A stretch of DNA of 64,000 nt. Origin: Ahaetulla prasina. Taxonomy: Eukaryota; Chordata; Lepidosauria; Squamata; Colubridae. Below, in pieces: positions 51,460-62,487 of this stretch. Both the position numbers and the translations under genes were made by a program. Under the pieces are notes generated by a model. It ran no database searches. It was given only the letters and a program-made list of their open reading frames with translations, and was not told where the DNA came from. Position 1 is the first letter of the stretch. Every line of letters begins with the position of its first letter. The stretch lies in assembly GCF_028640845.1 (NCBI RefSeq), contig NC_080548.1:16675321-16739320 (forward strand). The letters run 5' to 3'.

Positions 51460-51541
51460 ACACATCCAGTTCTCTGAACTGCTCGAAATTTCTGCTAGCG
51501 GTTCTCCAGAACCTGTCAGAACTTGCTAGATTTCACCCCTG
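51460..51541 (+). mobile_element. Family C MITE, right-end fragment
   Basis: AGTTCTCTGAACTGCTCG to AGATTTCACCCCTG. Confidence 0.7.
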
Positions 51542-52124
51542 GTCAGGTCTAAAGAAATTGAAAGCATTGGAACCTAAAGTGCAGAAGCTCAACTTTGGCA
51601 TTCTTTGGACCATTCAAATTCACATCCTGAATCAAGTGTCGTCTTCTCTGGTTCCTAATGTTTTACACTGAGTTAAAAGAAACATAACTCATATCACAAA
51701 CACAAACCTTGCCCAACCTGGTCTTCTCCAGGTGTGATACACAAAAACACAGATTTCCCCCCCCCCAGTCAACATCAATGATGAGTTACAATGTTTAAAG
51801 CATGTGGAAGCACCAGGATGGAGGTGGCACTAACAGATAAGACTGCTGATAACCTACTCGTTCCAGTGACTAGGCTAATACTTGAAGTGAGCCTTAATGA
51901 GAATGAAACCCATTAGAAATTCTTGATGATTCCTTATGCTTCATTAATCTCACCTTAGCCCAGGTAACCTAATGTATTTAATGATGGGAGGAGAAGAGAA
52001 AGAGGAGTGTTGTAAAAAGACACAGGACTTCTCTCTTACTCCCTGAAACCATACCAACTATTGCCTGGGCTTAATACTTCCTGTACCGATAATGTTATAA
52101 TGCTACTAAAAGAGCACTTTCATG
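51542..52124. other. 3' flank, unassigned
   Basis: No exon or repeat recognised. Confidence 0.3.
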
Positions 52125-52290
52125 GTATGTATGTATGTATATATGGATGGATGGATGGATGGATGGATTTATGGATGCATGGATGGACGCATGGATTGAT
52201 TGATTGATTGGTTGATTGATTTAATTTTGCATTTCTAGACCACCCATCTCCTCAAGGAGTGGCTCTGGGAAGTGTACAGGACAACATCGG
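52125..52290. repeat. (GTAT)n, (GGAT)n, (GATT)n plus SINE-like tail
   Basis: Three short tetranucleotide runs in succession (52125-52225). Bases 52226-52290 (GACCACCCATCTCCTCAAGG) resemble an antisense LINE/SINE 3' end, from which the runs may have grown. Confidence 0.7.
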
Positions 52291-52553
52291 CAGGATATAA
52301 AATTAAAATGCTCACATGAATTTAAGATTTTAAAAATTTTAAATTATAAAGTTCTAAGAAATGTCAGAGAGACAAAAAGAGAAAAAGGCAGCTTAAACCT
52401 GTTAAAAGTAGTTGGAAAAAACGGAGGGAGGTCCATCAATGGCATCAACCAACCCCATAATTCCATATCCTTGGTGATCCTTTGTGAGGATCTTTAAGAC
52501 TCCAGAAGGAGTGCAGGGAAGAGCAACAAAGATGATTAGGGGACAAGGGGCTA

Positions 52554-52790
52554 AGAGCCGTGGTGGCGCAGTGGTTAGAATGCAGTATTGCAAGCTAATT
52601 CTGCTGACTGCCAGCAGTTTGGCAGTTCGAGTCTCACCAACTCAAGGTTGACTCAGCCTTCCATCCTTCCAAGGTCGGTAAAATGAGGACCCAAATTGTT
52701 GGGGGCAAGATGCTGACTCTGTAAACCACTTAGAGAGGGTGTTAAAGCACTGTGAAGCAGTATGTATGTTTAAGTGTTATTGCTATGGCT
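52554..52790 (+). mobile_element. tRNA-derived squamate SINE, complete
   Basis: GAGCCGTGGTGGCGCAGTGG head, TTCGAGTCTC B-box, body GTTGACTCAGCCTTCC, tail TTATTGCTATGG. The host word GGGGCTAA/GGCTAAAA is found on both sides. Confidence 0.88.
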
Positions 52791-53028
52791 AAAACATGTT
52801 GCAGAAATTGGGCATGTCCAGTTTAATGGGGGGGGTGACCTAATAGCAGTGTCCAATATCTAAGGGACTGCCACAAAGAAGAAGGGGTCAACCTTCTCCA
52901 AAGGACCTGAAGGCAGGACAAGAAGCAATGAATGGAAAGTAATCAAGGAGAGAGCCCCAACTTAGAACTAAGCGGGAAGTTCCTGACAGTCAGAACAATT
53001 AAGGTGGAGCAGCTTCATTGGAAGAACT

Positions 53029-53531
53029 GTCCATCTGGGTTCCGTTCCAAAGTAGGGAGAAAGACACTGGAAACACGGTGGCTGCTTGGAAAGATGGTTT
53101 TAATGGTGGACAGGATCACATGTCTTTGAAGATCTTGGGTGAAGAGAAAAAAGGGAAGAGATGCTGAGAGTGCCTAGGTTTTATACCCTCTCTGGGCTGT
53201 TGAATTTGAGCTTGTGTTCTGATTGGTTCTCAGACTCCCATGGGGCCATGCAGGGGTAACTTTTTAGGTTGTGTTTTTGAATCCCAGGCTTGGTTGAGCC
53301 TTGCTGGGTGATGATGTAATGAAAGGGCTTTGGGCAATTCCTACTATGGCTCTGCCCGAAGGAGGTAGATCTTTTTTATGTAGAATAGACTGGCCCAGGC
53401 CTGAATGGCCCATTGACAAAAGGGGGGTGTTGAGTTTCTGCCTCCCTTTTAGGGGAAATATTCTGCCCTTTTAATATTTCCTAAAATATCTCATTTTCCT
53501 AGGAGAGGGGTGGGTGCTAACTTCCTACAAC
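53029..53531 (-). mobile_element. Putative solo LTR, antisense
   Basis: On the + strand runs from TGTCCATCTGGG to CTTCCTACA. It interrupts a CR1, has TG...CA ends, and on the minus strand carries a TATA-like TATAAAACC near 53195. No exact 5-bp duplication is visible and no second copy is in the window. Confidence 0.5.
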
Positions 53532-53612
53532 TTGCTTCCAAAAACTGTGAGGGCTCCGAAACTGGAGGTTTTAAGAAGAGATCGCACAACTAGTTGTCTG
53601 AAATGGTATGAA

Positions 53613-54171
53613 CCGTGATGGCGAACCAATGGCACACATGCCACAGGTGGCATGCAGAGCCGTATCTGTGGGCACAAGAACGTTGCCCTAACTCAGCTCC
53701 AGCTGATTTTTGGGCCTTCTGGGAATAGCAAAAGTCAGGAAACGGGCCGTTTCTGGCCTGTGGAAGGCCTCCGGTGGGGCCATTTTCGCCCTCCCCAGGC
53801 TCCAAGAAAGCCTCTGGAGCCTGGGGAAAGTGAAAAATGGGCCTTCCGGACCCACCGGAAGTTGGCAAATGGGCCATTTCTGGCCTCTGGAGGGCGTCTG
53901 GTGGGGTGGGAAGGCCGTTTTCGCCCTCCCCAGGCTCCAAGAAAGCCTCTGGAGTCTGGGGAGGGTGAAAAACAGGCCTACTGAGCCCACCGGTAACATT
54001 TTTGCCATCACATGCCAAAAGCGGGGGGAGCAGGGGGGGGTCACATGCGCATGCGTGGGGGGGCAGGGCACAGAGGGCATTGAAGTATGAGTGTGGGCAT
54101 GCATGTGCACGACTCCCCCCCTGCTTCCCCCGCTTTTGGCACGCGACGGCAAAAAGGATTAGCCATCACTG
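53613..54171 (+). mobile_element. hAT-like MITE, family I, long copy
   Basis: Termini CCGTGATGGCGAACC and GGATTAGCCATCACTG. Flanks GGTATGAA and GTATAGAA are partly alike. The interior repeats CCCAGGCTCCAAGAAAGCC twice (about 53793 and 53929). Confidence 0.82.
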
Positions 54172-54240
54172 GTATAGAATTTCCTGCTTAAGTTGGACTC
54201 GAAGGCGTCCAAGGTCCCTTCCAATTCTGTTCTTCCGTGA

Positions 54241-55328
54241 TTTCACAGAGTGGGGTCAACAGCGGAGAAGGCTCTCTTCCAACACCCTACCAGTCCCAAT
54301 TTTTCGACTGCAACGTATCTCTGGGCAAATGATACCGTGGAAAGATGAAGAAAGCAGGAAACCCAAAAGGCCACAGAGCAACTTCGGGCAAAACCAAAAC
54401 TGTAAACATAATCGAGATGTATACATCTGTTTCTTCTTCTTCTTAGCAGTGAGATCTATTGAGTCCAATGCTTTTTCGCCGATCTCTGCGGCTCTGCATT
54501 TCACGGCCAAGCAATATGTAAACATTAGGTGGTAATGATATTTCCTCACCGGCTGTTTTCCGTTCGCACCAGCTGCTATTAATAGTACAAAGGTTTGGAT
54601 GAGATAGCCTACTTTTCTGCTCTGTTTATTGCCTTATCCTAGAATGGGATAATTGTCAGCATCGGTCATCGTACAAAATTTCTCCTTGGTTGATATAAGG
54701 ATGTCGCTCAGTTTACTCCAATATCAGGAGCAGAATTCTTGATTAGCAGCTATCTTTCTTCGGCAGAGACCTTAGTCCGCAACCAATACATAAACCACAG
54801 CCGCACAACCAGCACGGCGTTTTTAAATTTTTCTGTTAAGAACATCCAGGAGGCTGCTATTCATTGAAATGAAAGACATGCTTGCGATGGGACTTGCCAA
54901 CGAGAAGAGCATGCAAGCGTTTAACTGGACTGCAATCTAGAGACGCAGTTTGCCTTGTTTTTTTCCTGTCTGCGTTGGAAGATGGGTGGATGGCAAGATT
55001 CGCTTCGAGAGAGGCGAATGGTCTGCTGTCGCCACCTCGTGACCAAGCTGTGACAAAACCCCGTTGTAACTCAGCAAGGAATTAAACGCCTACAGCTGTA
55101 TTGAACATCCTTCTTCTTCCAAAATGAAATTGCTGCCAAAAAAGCAGAACCAGGTGATGTAGATTTGACTAAAAAGACCTGCGGACTATTTCTGAAGTAG
55201 GAAACCTGAAGGAAATTAAAAGTTTTATGCTAAATAGTGTTTTTTTTTTTCATTGCAAGCTTTTAATTTTAAATCAGTCATGGCGATCATGACTGATTTC
55301 TTCTTTTCCCCATCCCAAGCCTGGGAAT
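54241..55328. other. 3' flank, about 1.1 kb unassigned
   Basis: The longest stretch of the 3' flank without a recognisable repeat. No splice-bounded coding block that I could defend. Confidence 0.35.
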
Positions 55329-55500
55329 CAGGGTGAAATGCTCCCGGTTCAGAACTAGATCACCTGATCCGGTAGTGATAAAAGCGGGTGGTTTGGAGAA
55401 CCGGTAGCAAAAATCCCTGCTCGCCCCACCCACCCACCGCCCAGCTGAGCCACATGCTCATCAGAGGTTGTTGTTTTTTTTTACTTTTAAAAGCAGTTTT
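55329..55500 (+). mobile_element. hAT-like MITE, family E, left part
   Basis: CAGGGTGAAATGCTCCCGG then GTAGCAAAAATCCCTGC, matching 8769-8993. Confidence 0.55.
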
Positions 55501-55689
55501 TTGCTACAACCTCTTTGGCCGAAGCAGTGATTGACGGGATAGTTTTGGGGGGTTTGATTTACTGAGGGAAAACCCGGAACTCTCAGATTCGGGTTTTCCC
55601 AGATGTGCCAGTTTACCTATCCTAGTAAATAGAACTTTGAAATATGCTTGCTTCAAAGTTTTTACTTGGAGTTGGGTTTTTTTCTGGAA

Positions 55690-56395
55690 TGCTGACACCA
55701 AGGAGCTTATAGTAGACTATAGAAGGAACTGATCAGACATCCAGCCCTTGCTTATCCATGGAGACCGAGTGGAGCAAGTGGCCAGTTTTAAGTTTCTGGG
55801 TGTTATCATAAAAGAGGAGCTGACCTGAGGCGCTCACATTGCAGCACTGGTCAAAAGGGCCCAGCAGAGATTATATTACCTGAGACTTCTCAGGAAACAG
55901 CAACTGAATGAAAAACTGCTGGTGACCTTCTACCGCTGCACCATAGAGAGTATTTTAACTTACTGCATCTGTGTATGGTTTGCTAATTGCACTGTGGCAG
56001 ATAGGACAGCACTCCAGAGGGTCAACGTCATTGCCCAGAGGATCATTGGTTGCCCTCTCCCCTCTTTGGAAGAGCTTTATAGCTCCCACTGCCTTAAGAA
56101 AGTTCAAAACATTCTTAAAGATCCATCTCATCCTGGGCACCCTTTTTTTGAACTATTACCATCTGGCAGATGGTACAGGTCAATAAAAACAAGGACAAAT
56201 AGGGTGAAAAACAGCTTCTATTCCAGGGCAATAACCATATTGAATTCTACGGTATAGTGCAACATCAGGTTTTCAATTTCAATTATATAGAATGTAAAGG
56301 ATATATGTGCTTTTATGTTTATAGTTATAATGAAGACGGCGTTTAATTTCATTGTACCATGTGCAATGACAATAAAGTAAACTATAAACTATAGG
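55690..56395 (+). mobile_element. Rex1/Tx1-like LINE ORF2 end
   Basis: The + strand encodes, with one stop, VASFKFLGVIIKEE-like, then FYRCTIESILTYCICVWFAN, ALQRVNVIAQRIIG, FFELLPSGRWYRSIKTRT (111 codons open at 55922-56257). This is the typical C-terminal region of a non-LTR reverse transcriptase of a fish/reptile Rex- or Tx1-type family. An AT-rich 3' UTR ends near AATAAAGTAAAC (56370). Family name uncertain. Confidence 0.75.
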
Positions 56396-56656
56396 TTGGG
56401 TACTTTGTGATTCAGTATCTTTTATGTCCTCAGTCATTATCTTATCATATTGTATGCACCATGTTAAATCATTATGAGGTTTATTTGCTTTAATTTAGCA
56501 CCTTGAGATTTTGCTAATCTTGATTTATAGCTGAGGGCGTAATGTGAACATACTCTATATTAAGAATATTTAAATGCCTACATGTGGTTACGTCCATGTT
56601 CTTGAAGGTGTTTTCGAAAGGGCTCTAATCATTCATATGTAGCTTAACATATGATT

Positions 56657-56897
56657 GAGCCATGATGGTGCAGTGATTAGAATGCAGTACTGCAGGCTAT
56701 TTCTGCTGCCTGCCGGCTGCCTGCAATTTGGCAGTTTGAATCTCACCAGGCTCAAGGTTGACTCAGTCTTCCGTCCTTCTGAGGTTGGTAAAATAAGGAG
56801 CCAGATTGTTGGGGGCAACAGGCGGACTCTGTAAACCACTTAGAGAGGGCTGTAAAGCACTGTAAAGTGGTATATAAGTCTAAGTGCTGTTGCTATT
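56657..56897 (+). mobile_element. tRNA-derived squamate SINE, complete
   Basis: GAGCCATGATGGTGCAGTG head, body GGTTGACTCAGTCTTCCG, tail GTGCTGTTGCTATT. Confidence 0.86.
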
Positions 56898-57009
56898 AAC
56901 GATCCTATACCAAATCTAACCCCCGTTTCAATGAGCATCCAAGAAGCTATCTCTGCCCATCTTTAGGCTGTATAAAGTCTAAGAGAAAAATAAGAAGGAA
57001 CATCACAAA

Positions 57010-58205
57010 GTATAAATTCTAGAGGCATAGAGGACACAGAAAACTTCTAACCCAACCTCCTACTGCCTTGGGTTGCCATGTTGCTAGAGTCAGGAACCCA
57101 GCAATGTCTTGGAAAAGACTCTGAATATTGTAGTCCCTATTTGCCCATTTAAAAGGTGTTCTTAGCCTTTTCTCAATTCTTTGGCACTCAGCCTTTCTTA
57201 TGGTCCAACAGCCATACATTGCAACTGGGAAAACCATAGCCTTGACTATACACACTTTTGTTGGCAGGGTGATGTCTCTGCTTTTTTGTGTGCTGTCTAG
57301 ATTTGCCATAGCTTTCCTCCCCAGGAGCAAGCATCTTTTTTTTTTTAATTTGCATTTATATCCTGCCCTTCTCCGAAGACTCAGGGCGGCTTACACTATG
57401 TCAAGCAATAGTCTTCATCCATTTGTATATTATACACAAAGTCAACTTATTGCCCGCAACAATCTGGGTCCTCATTTTACCTACCTTATAAAGGATGGAA
57501 GGCGGAGTCAACCTTGGGCCTGGTGGGACTTGAACCTGCAGTAATTGCAAGCAGCTGTGTTAATAACAGACTATCTTAGCAGTCTGAGCCACCAGAGGCC
57601 CTTTTAATTTCTTTTAATTTCTTGGCTGCAGTCCCCATCTGCGATGATCTTGGAGCCCAGGAAAATAAAATATGTCACTACCTCCATTTCTTACCCATCT
57701 ATTTGCCAGGAATTGAGAGGGCCAGATGCCATGATCTCAGTTTTCTTAATGTTGAGTTTTAAGCCAACTTTTGGATTCTCCTTCTTCACCCGCATCAAGA
57801 GGCTCTTTAGTTCCTCTTCACTTTCTGCCATTAAAGTGGTATCATCTGCATGTCTGGAGAAGACTCCTGCGAGTCCCTTGGACTGCAAGATGATCCAACT
57901 GGTCAGTCCTAGAGGAGATCAACCCTGACTGCTCTTTAGAAGGCCAAATCCTGAAGATAAAACTGAAATACTTTGGCCAATAATGAGAAGGAAGGACTCA
58001 ATGGAGAAGAGCCTAATGCTGGGAAAGATTGAGGGCAAAAGAAGAAGGGGACAGCAGAGAACGAGGTGGCTGGATGGAGTCACTGAAGCAGTCGGTGTGA
58101 GTTTAGATGGGCTCCAGAGGGTGGTAGAGGACAGGAAGCCCTGGAGGAACGTTGTCCATGGGTCAGACACGAATTCGCAACTAACAACAAAAGGCCTTTC
58201 CTCAG
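57010..58205. mobile_element. BovB (RTE) LINE with internal inversion
   Basis: Minus strand 57888-57605 encodes the reverse-transcriptase stretch with the YADD-like box (HADDTTLMAESEEELKSLL) and 57330-57010 its continuation (MLLGRKAMANLDS, DITLPTKVCIVKAMVFPV). From about 57860 the + strand carries the 3' part (FGHIMRRK-type and RRRGQQRTRWLDGVTEA) and the 3' UTR. The 5' part inverted relative to the 3' part is the hallmark of twin priming. A SINE (57335-57604) later split the inverted arm. Confidence 0.87.
57335..57604 (-). mobile_element. tRNA-derived SINE with L2-like tail, antisense
   Basis: T-rich start, TTTATATCCTGCCCTTCTCC and GACTCAGGGCGGCTTACAC (an L2-type 3' end in reverse), then AATCTGGGTCCTCATTTTAC and a tRNA-like head near 57545-57600. 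A different SINE family from those with GCTATT tails, although the body is related. Confidence 0.72.
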
Positions 58206-58230
58206 TCTGAGAATGCAGTCTTACTCTTCT

Positions 58231-58596
58231 TTGTAGACTATAGAAACTTCACAGTACTTCAGCCATGACATTTGAGGCTTCTAAAGTGTCCTAAATCTTT
58301 TTAAGGAACAGGCAATATTCCATCAAGTAGAACTGGAGCTACTGGGTCATTGAGCCTGCTAGACTTCGTAAAGCTTCAGTTGACTCCAGAAAATTGTTGA
58401 CCCAAGAGGTTTTTCTTTTCAGTAAATGGCAGTAGGGCTTATGATGCCCTTGCTTTGCTATTATCTTAAAGGAGGTGATTGCTGGCATCACAATTCACTT
58501 AGAATATATTCTAGCTAGTTTTGGGGACTGTCTTTTAATCATTGCAGTCATTTGTGGGACACAAATTGAAAATATTTGGGGGAAACATATATCAGA
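58231..58596. other. 3' flank, unassigned
   Basis: No exon or repeat recognised. Confidence 0.3.
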
Positions 58597-59215
58597 AAGC
58601 CGTGGTGGCACGGTGGTTAGAACACAGTATTGCAGGCTAACTCTGCCCACAGCCTGGAGTTCGATCCTGATCGTCTCAAGGTTGACTCAGCCTTCCATCT
58701 TTTTTTGAGGTCAGTAAAATAAAGACCCAGATTGTTAGGGGCAAACCATGGTGTAAAGCCAGGGGTGGAGCTGCTGGGGGTTCGCAGGGGTTCCGGAGAA
58801 CCTCTAGCTAAGATTCTGTGCAGTTCGGAGAACCCCCAAATCTCACTCCCAGATGGCCCCACCTACCCCACCCTGCTCCTCCAAGAGTCCCCACGCTGCC
58901 CGTTTTGAATGCAGGTAAGTGCAGGGCATGCACAGGGAGGGCCTACCCAAAGTTCGGAAAGGGCAGAAATGGGCCCGTTTTTGGCCTTCAGGGGGTCTCC
59001 AGAGCCTGTGGAGGCCATTTTTGCTCTCCAGAGCCTCCAGAAAAGCCTCCGGAACCCGGGGAGGGCAAAAATCCCCCCCTGCTGTGTGCAGGAGGCCAAC
59101 TAGGCCATGCCCACCCAGCAACCAGGCAGAGAACCCCTTGCTAAAATGTTTGAAGCCCACCCCTGTGTAAAGCACCATATACGTCTATGTGCAATTGCTA
59201 ATCATGGCTGTATTT
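58597..59215 (+). mobile_element. tRNA-derived squamate SINE split by MITE B
   Basis: Head AAAGCCGTGGTGGCACGGTGG, body GGTTGACTCAGCCTTCC to 58759; the 3' end resumes at 59166 (GCACCATATACGTCTATGTG). Confidence 0.8.
58760..59165. mobile_element. hAT-like MITE, family B, intact
   Basis: Termini CAGGGGTGGAGCTGC and GAAGCCCACCCCTG. Exact duplication TGTAAAGC at 58752-58759 and 59166-59173. Confidence 0.93.
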
Positions 59216-59749
59216 CCATGCTACAGAAGATGGAGGTGGAAGAAACAGAAAGTTTGGAGAAAGTCTTTCATTGTCACATAAATTGTCATTGGGTAGTCTG
59301 ATGACTCATTGCCTCCAGGATTATAATAGATGCCATAAGCAGCAAATACAGATTATCTGGGGGAGGCATCGGTGCTCACAACCATAGGTCCATTCGTGAA
59401 GATCATCTCAAGGCAGGGATATCGCCATATGGAACATTGATGCATCTCAACACATTACCTAGGGAATCAGATTCGTTGTAACAGATTCTGGGCAAGACGT
59501 GGGAGGTGAGTATTTATAAACAGTTGCAGATGACTTCCCAAGCACACAGATGCTGGAGTAAAAATAAACTCAAAAGACACAATGCAACAAAAGCCAATGT
59601 GCTTAAGTCGTCTCTGTCTTCTTCTTTTAAGAACTCCAAAGCTATTTTGTGGGACAGAAGAACCAAAGTATGTGCTGTCCAATCTGGCTGCCCTCCCCGA
59701 TGTTTGATAAGACTATTGTGGAGAAATCTGGGATTTCAAGTTTTAGAAG
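59216..59749. other. 3' flank, unassigned
   Basis: No exon or repeat recognised. Confidence 0.3.
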
Positions 59750-59754
59750 ACAAG

Positions 59755-60319
59755 CGTTGTGGTCTGTCAGCAGCCTACGGAGCTGGCAACGGAATCGGAC
59801 AGCGATGAGGCTGAGGTGAGGCCAGGGCCATCGGGAAATGAGGTGCGGACTCCAGAGCCTCCAGAGACTGATACTAGTGAGGCAGAGGAACAGGAAGAGC
59901 CTGTTCTTGATGCACGCATGAGAAGAGCTGCCAGAAGGCAGGAGCAGCTCAAGCAGAGAGGACAACTCAGGAGTAGGGCCAAGAGATGATTGGCCTCTCC
60001 CATAAGGCTTAAAACAGACCAGCAATGGTGTTTCAGCTTTGCCAGAAAACAACGTTGTAGCTATTTCTTCTGCTTCGTCCTCTGCTTCGTGTACATCTTT
60101 CTTTTTGTAGCTTCTGGATGTTTGCCAGGAAGGGCCTTTGGCAGTTTGCCTAATTGGACTAAGGTTTGTGAGATAACTGAGGAATTTGTGTTGGGAGGCA
60201 TTTGTTTTTACTTTGAGTTGAACAACGCTGGGAATGAAGTAATTCCCAGCTGTTCGAATAAAGTTTGTTTTTTCCACAGACTAAGTTTATTACTACCTAC
60301 CTGGGCCCGGGTCACAACA
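59755..60319 (+). mobile_element. Solo LTR, family 1, second copy
   Basis: Begins CGTTGTGGTCTG (first base changed from T) and ends CACAACA. ACAAG is duplicated at 59750-59754 and 60320-60324. Near-copy of 1373-1919, same orientation, with the AATAAA signal near 60258 conserved. The short open frame inside is shared by both LTRs. Confidence 0.9.
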
Positions 60320-60351
60320 ACAAGAACGTTGGGAGAAAGAAATGTTAGACA

Positions 60352-60730
60352 GGTAGTCCTTGAGCTACAACTATAATAGAGCCTGCCCATTATGGACATA
60401 AGTCATAATAGGTGTATTTTATTATCTTTGTTTGCAGCAGTTGTCAAGCAAACACAGTGATTAAGTGAACACCACCGTCCTTAAGCGACCCCACTGTGGA
60501 CCGCTTTTGCCAAAACCCGGAAGTAAATGCCAGGTTTTGGCGAAATTTGTTATGTGATTAGAGGAACGCTGCAAACAGCCATAGGTGCAGCCGGATTGCT
60601 AAGCACATGAACTGCGGCCATGGGACTGTGGATGTGGGCAACCATTGGAGCTTCAAATCCAGGTCGTAAGTAGCCCCCCCAGTAGTTTTGTCGTAACCAA
60701 GTGACCAGTCATAAGTCGAGGACTTCCTAT
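60352..60730 (+). mobile_element. Repeat family H, diverged
   Basis: CAGGTAGTCCTTGAGCTAC at the left, CATAAGTCGAGGACTTCC at the right. The interior is more diverged than in other copies. Confidence 0.72.
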
Positions 60731-60792
60731 ATAGATAGAAGCAGACCTAAGTGACTAATCATAAATCAAGGTACAGGTAGAAGCAGGGCAGG

Positions 60793-60894
60793 AATAGGAA
60801 TAGGAATAGGAATAGGAATAGAATAGAATAGAATAGAATAGAATAGAATAGAATAGAATAGAATAGAATAGAATAGAATAGAATAGAATAGAAT
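60793..60894. repeat. (AATAGG)n/(AATAG)n microsatellite
   Basis: Four GGAATA units grading into about 15 AATAG units that lead straight into the CR1 3' end at 60895; an expanded LINE tail. Confidence 0.95.
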
Positions 60895-61113
60895 AGTTGG
60901 AAGGGACCTTGGAGGTCTTCTAGTCCAACCCCCTGCTTAGGCAGGTAACTCTATACCATTTCAGACAAATTGTTATCCAATCTTTTCTTAAAAACTTTCA
61001 GTGTTGGAGCATTCACAACTTCTGGAAGCAAGTTGTTCCACTGATTAATTGTTCTGTCAGGAAATTTCTTCTTAGTTCTAAGTTGCTTCTCTCCTTGATT
61101 ACTTTCTATTTAT
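60895..61113 (-). mobile_element. CR1 LINE 3' end, antisense
   Basis: GTTGGAAGGGACCTTGGAGG, TTTCAGTGTTGGAGCATTC and CTAAGTTGCTTCTCTCC. Confidence 0.87.
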
Positions 61114-61124
61114 TTAATGAGATT

Positions 61125-61260
61125 CTTTCTTACTTTCTTTCTTTTTCTTTCTTTCTTTCTTTCTTTTCTTTCCATTTGTCTGTCTATCTATTTATCATCT
61201 ATCTCTCTCATCTATCCATTCATCCATCCATGTCTGTCTGTCTATCTACCTACCTACCAT
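61125..61260. repeat. CTTT/TCTG/TCTA/TCCA simple repeats
   Basis: A chain of short pyrimidine-rich tetranucleotide runs. Confidence 0.85.
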
Positions 61261-61364
61261 ATTTAGGACTGCCCCTCTCAGTGTTGCTATCAGAATTTGC
61301 TGATAGACTAACTGGACTTATTAAACTTAGTAATTGATAAACTTTTTAAAATAGAGGATGAAAG

Positions 61365-61475
61365 GAAGTTATATATCTCCTTCTTTTATGTACACTGAGA
61401 GCATATGCACCAAGACAAATTCCTTGTGTGTCCAATCACACTTGGCGAATAAAATTCTATTCTATTCTATTCTAT
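61365..61475 (+). mobile_element. Snake CR1/L3-type LINE 3' end, sense
   Basis: GACAAATTCCTTGTGTGTCC, CACACTTGGCGAATAAAATT and an (ATTCT)n tail. Sense counterpart of 34204 and 45249. Confidence 0.8.
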
Positions 61476-61865
61476 TGGAACCAATGAAAGAGTCCTCGGG
61501 CTAATTCAGGGTCAAAATCTATTTTTTGCTGTGTTGGAGGTTTTTCTTTTTCGTTTTTCTTTTTTCTTTTTTTTTTGGAACTGATAAAGTTTTGAAGGAA
61601 GATCCAGAATGTTGCACAAGGACTTCTTTTACTTGGAAATGTTTGTTCCCACATATTGCCCTTCAGCAGAACTCTCAGGTCAGTTGACAAGAACACGCTG
61701 AAATATACTAATTTGCAAAAATAACTGCGTTTGCACAATACCCCGAGCCATCAATCTGCCGGCTCCATATCAGCCTTGTGCAATGTATAAACCTAGTCTG
61801 TATGGTTAGCTTATGATTAGTACAAACTCCAGCCACTGGGGCTGGTAAACAGTTGCTTATGGAAT
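61476..61865. other. 3' flank, unassigned
   Basis: No exon or repeat recognised. Confidence 0.3.
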
Positions 61866-62246
61866 AATTCTTTGTGGCAGCCCCTGAGATATTGGAACAC
61901 TGCTATCATGTCACTCCTAGTTCTTCTTTTCATCAAACTAGACATACCCAATTCTAGCAACCATTCTCTGTATGTTTTAACCTCCAGTCCCCTAATCATG
62001 TTCATTGCTCTTCTCTGCACTCTTTCTAGAGTCTCCACATCTTTTTTACATCGTGGCAACCAAACCTGAATGCAGGATTCCAAGTGTGGCCTTACCAAGG
62101 CATTATAAAGTGGTATTAACACTTCAGGTGATCTTGATTCTATCCCTCTGTTGATGCAGCCTAGAGCTGTGTTGGGTTTTTTGGCAGCTGCTGCACATGG
62201 CTGGCTCATATTTAAATGATTGCCCACTAGGATTCCAAGATCCCTC
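61866..62246 (-). mobile_element. CR1 LINE ORF2 end, antisense
   Basis: The minus strand is open for about 120 codons with the CR1 C-terminal region (ALGCINRGIESRSPEVLIPL, YNALVRPHLESCIQVW, LERVQRRAMNMIRGL). Bases 62368-62450 are a further CR1 piece after a truncated MITE. Confidence 0.87.
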
Positions 62247-62296
62247 TCATAGTTACTACTATTGAGCGAGGTACCACATCATATACTGTACCTGTG

Positions 62297-62367
62297 CAAA
62301 GCTGGCTGAGGAACTCTGGGAGTTGAAGTCCACAAGTCTTAAAGGGACCAAGGTTGGAGACCCCTGC
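62297..62367. mobile_element. Family G MITE, right half
   Basis: AAAGCTGGCTGAGGAACTC to CCAAGGTTGGAGACCCCTG. The left arm is missing. Confidence 0.75.
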
Positions 62368-62487
62368 TTTGGAAAATAGCTTGACTCCCTCTTCTTTGTG
62401 GCAGTCCCTGAGATATTGGAACAATGCTATCATCTCACCCCTAGTCCTTCTTATATATTTCTTATATATAGATATAGATTAGATATA

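Larger units (their letters stand above)
52488..54240 (+). mobile_element. CR1 LINE 3' part with three nested insertions
   Basis: CR1 segments at 52488-52553, 52791-53021, 53532-53612 and 54172-54240 read in order on the + strand (GCAACAAAGATGATTAGGGG, CCGAAACTGGAGGTTTTAAG, then CCAAGGTCCCTTCCAATTC). Between them lie a SINE, an LTR-like block and a family I MITE. Confidence 0.82.
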
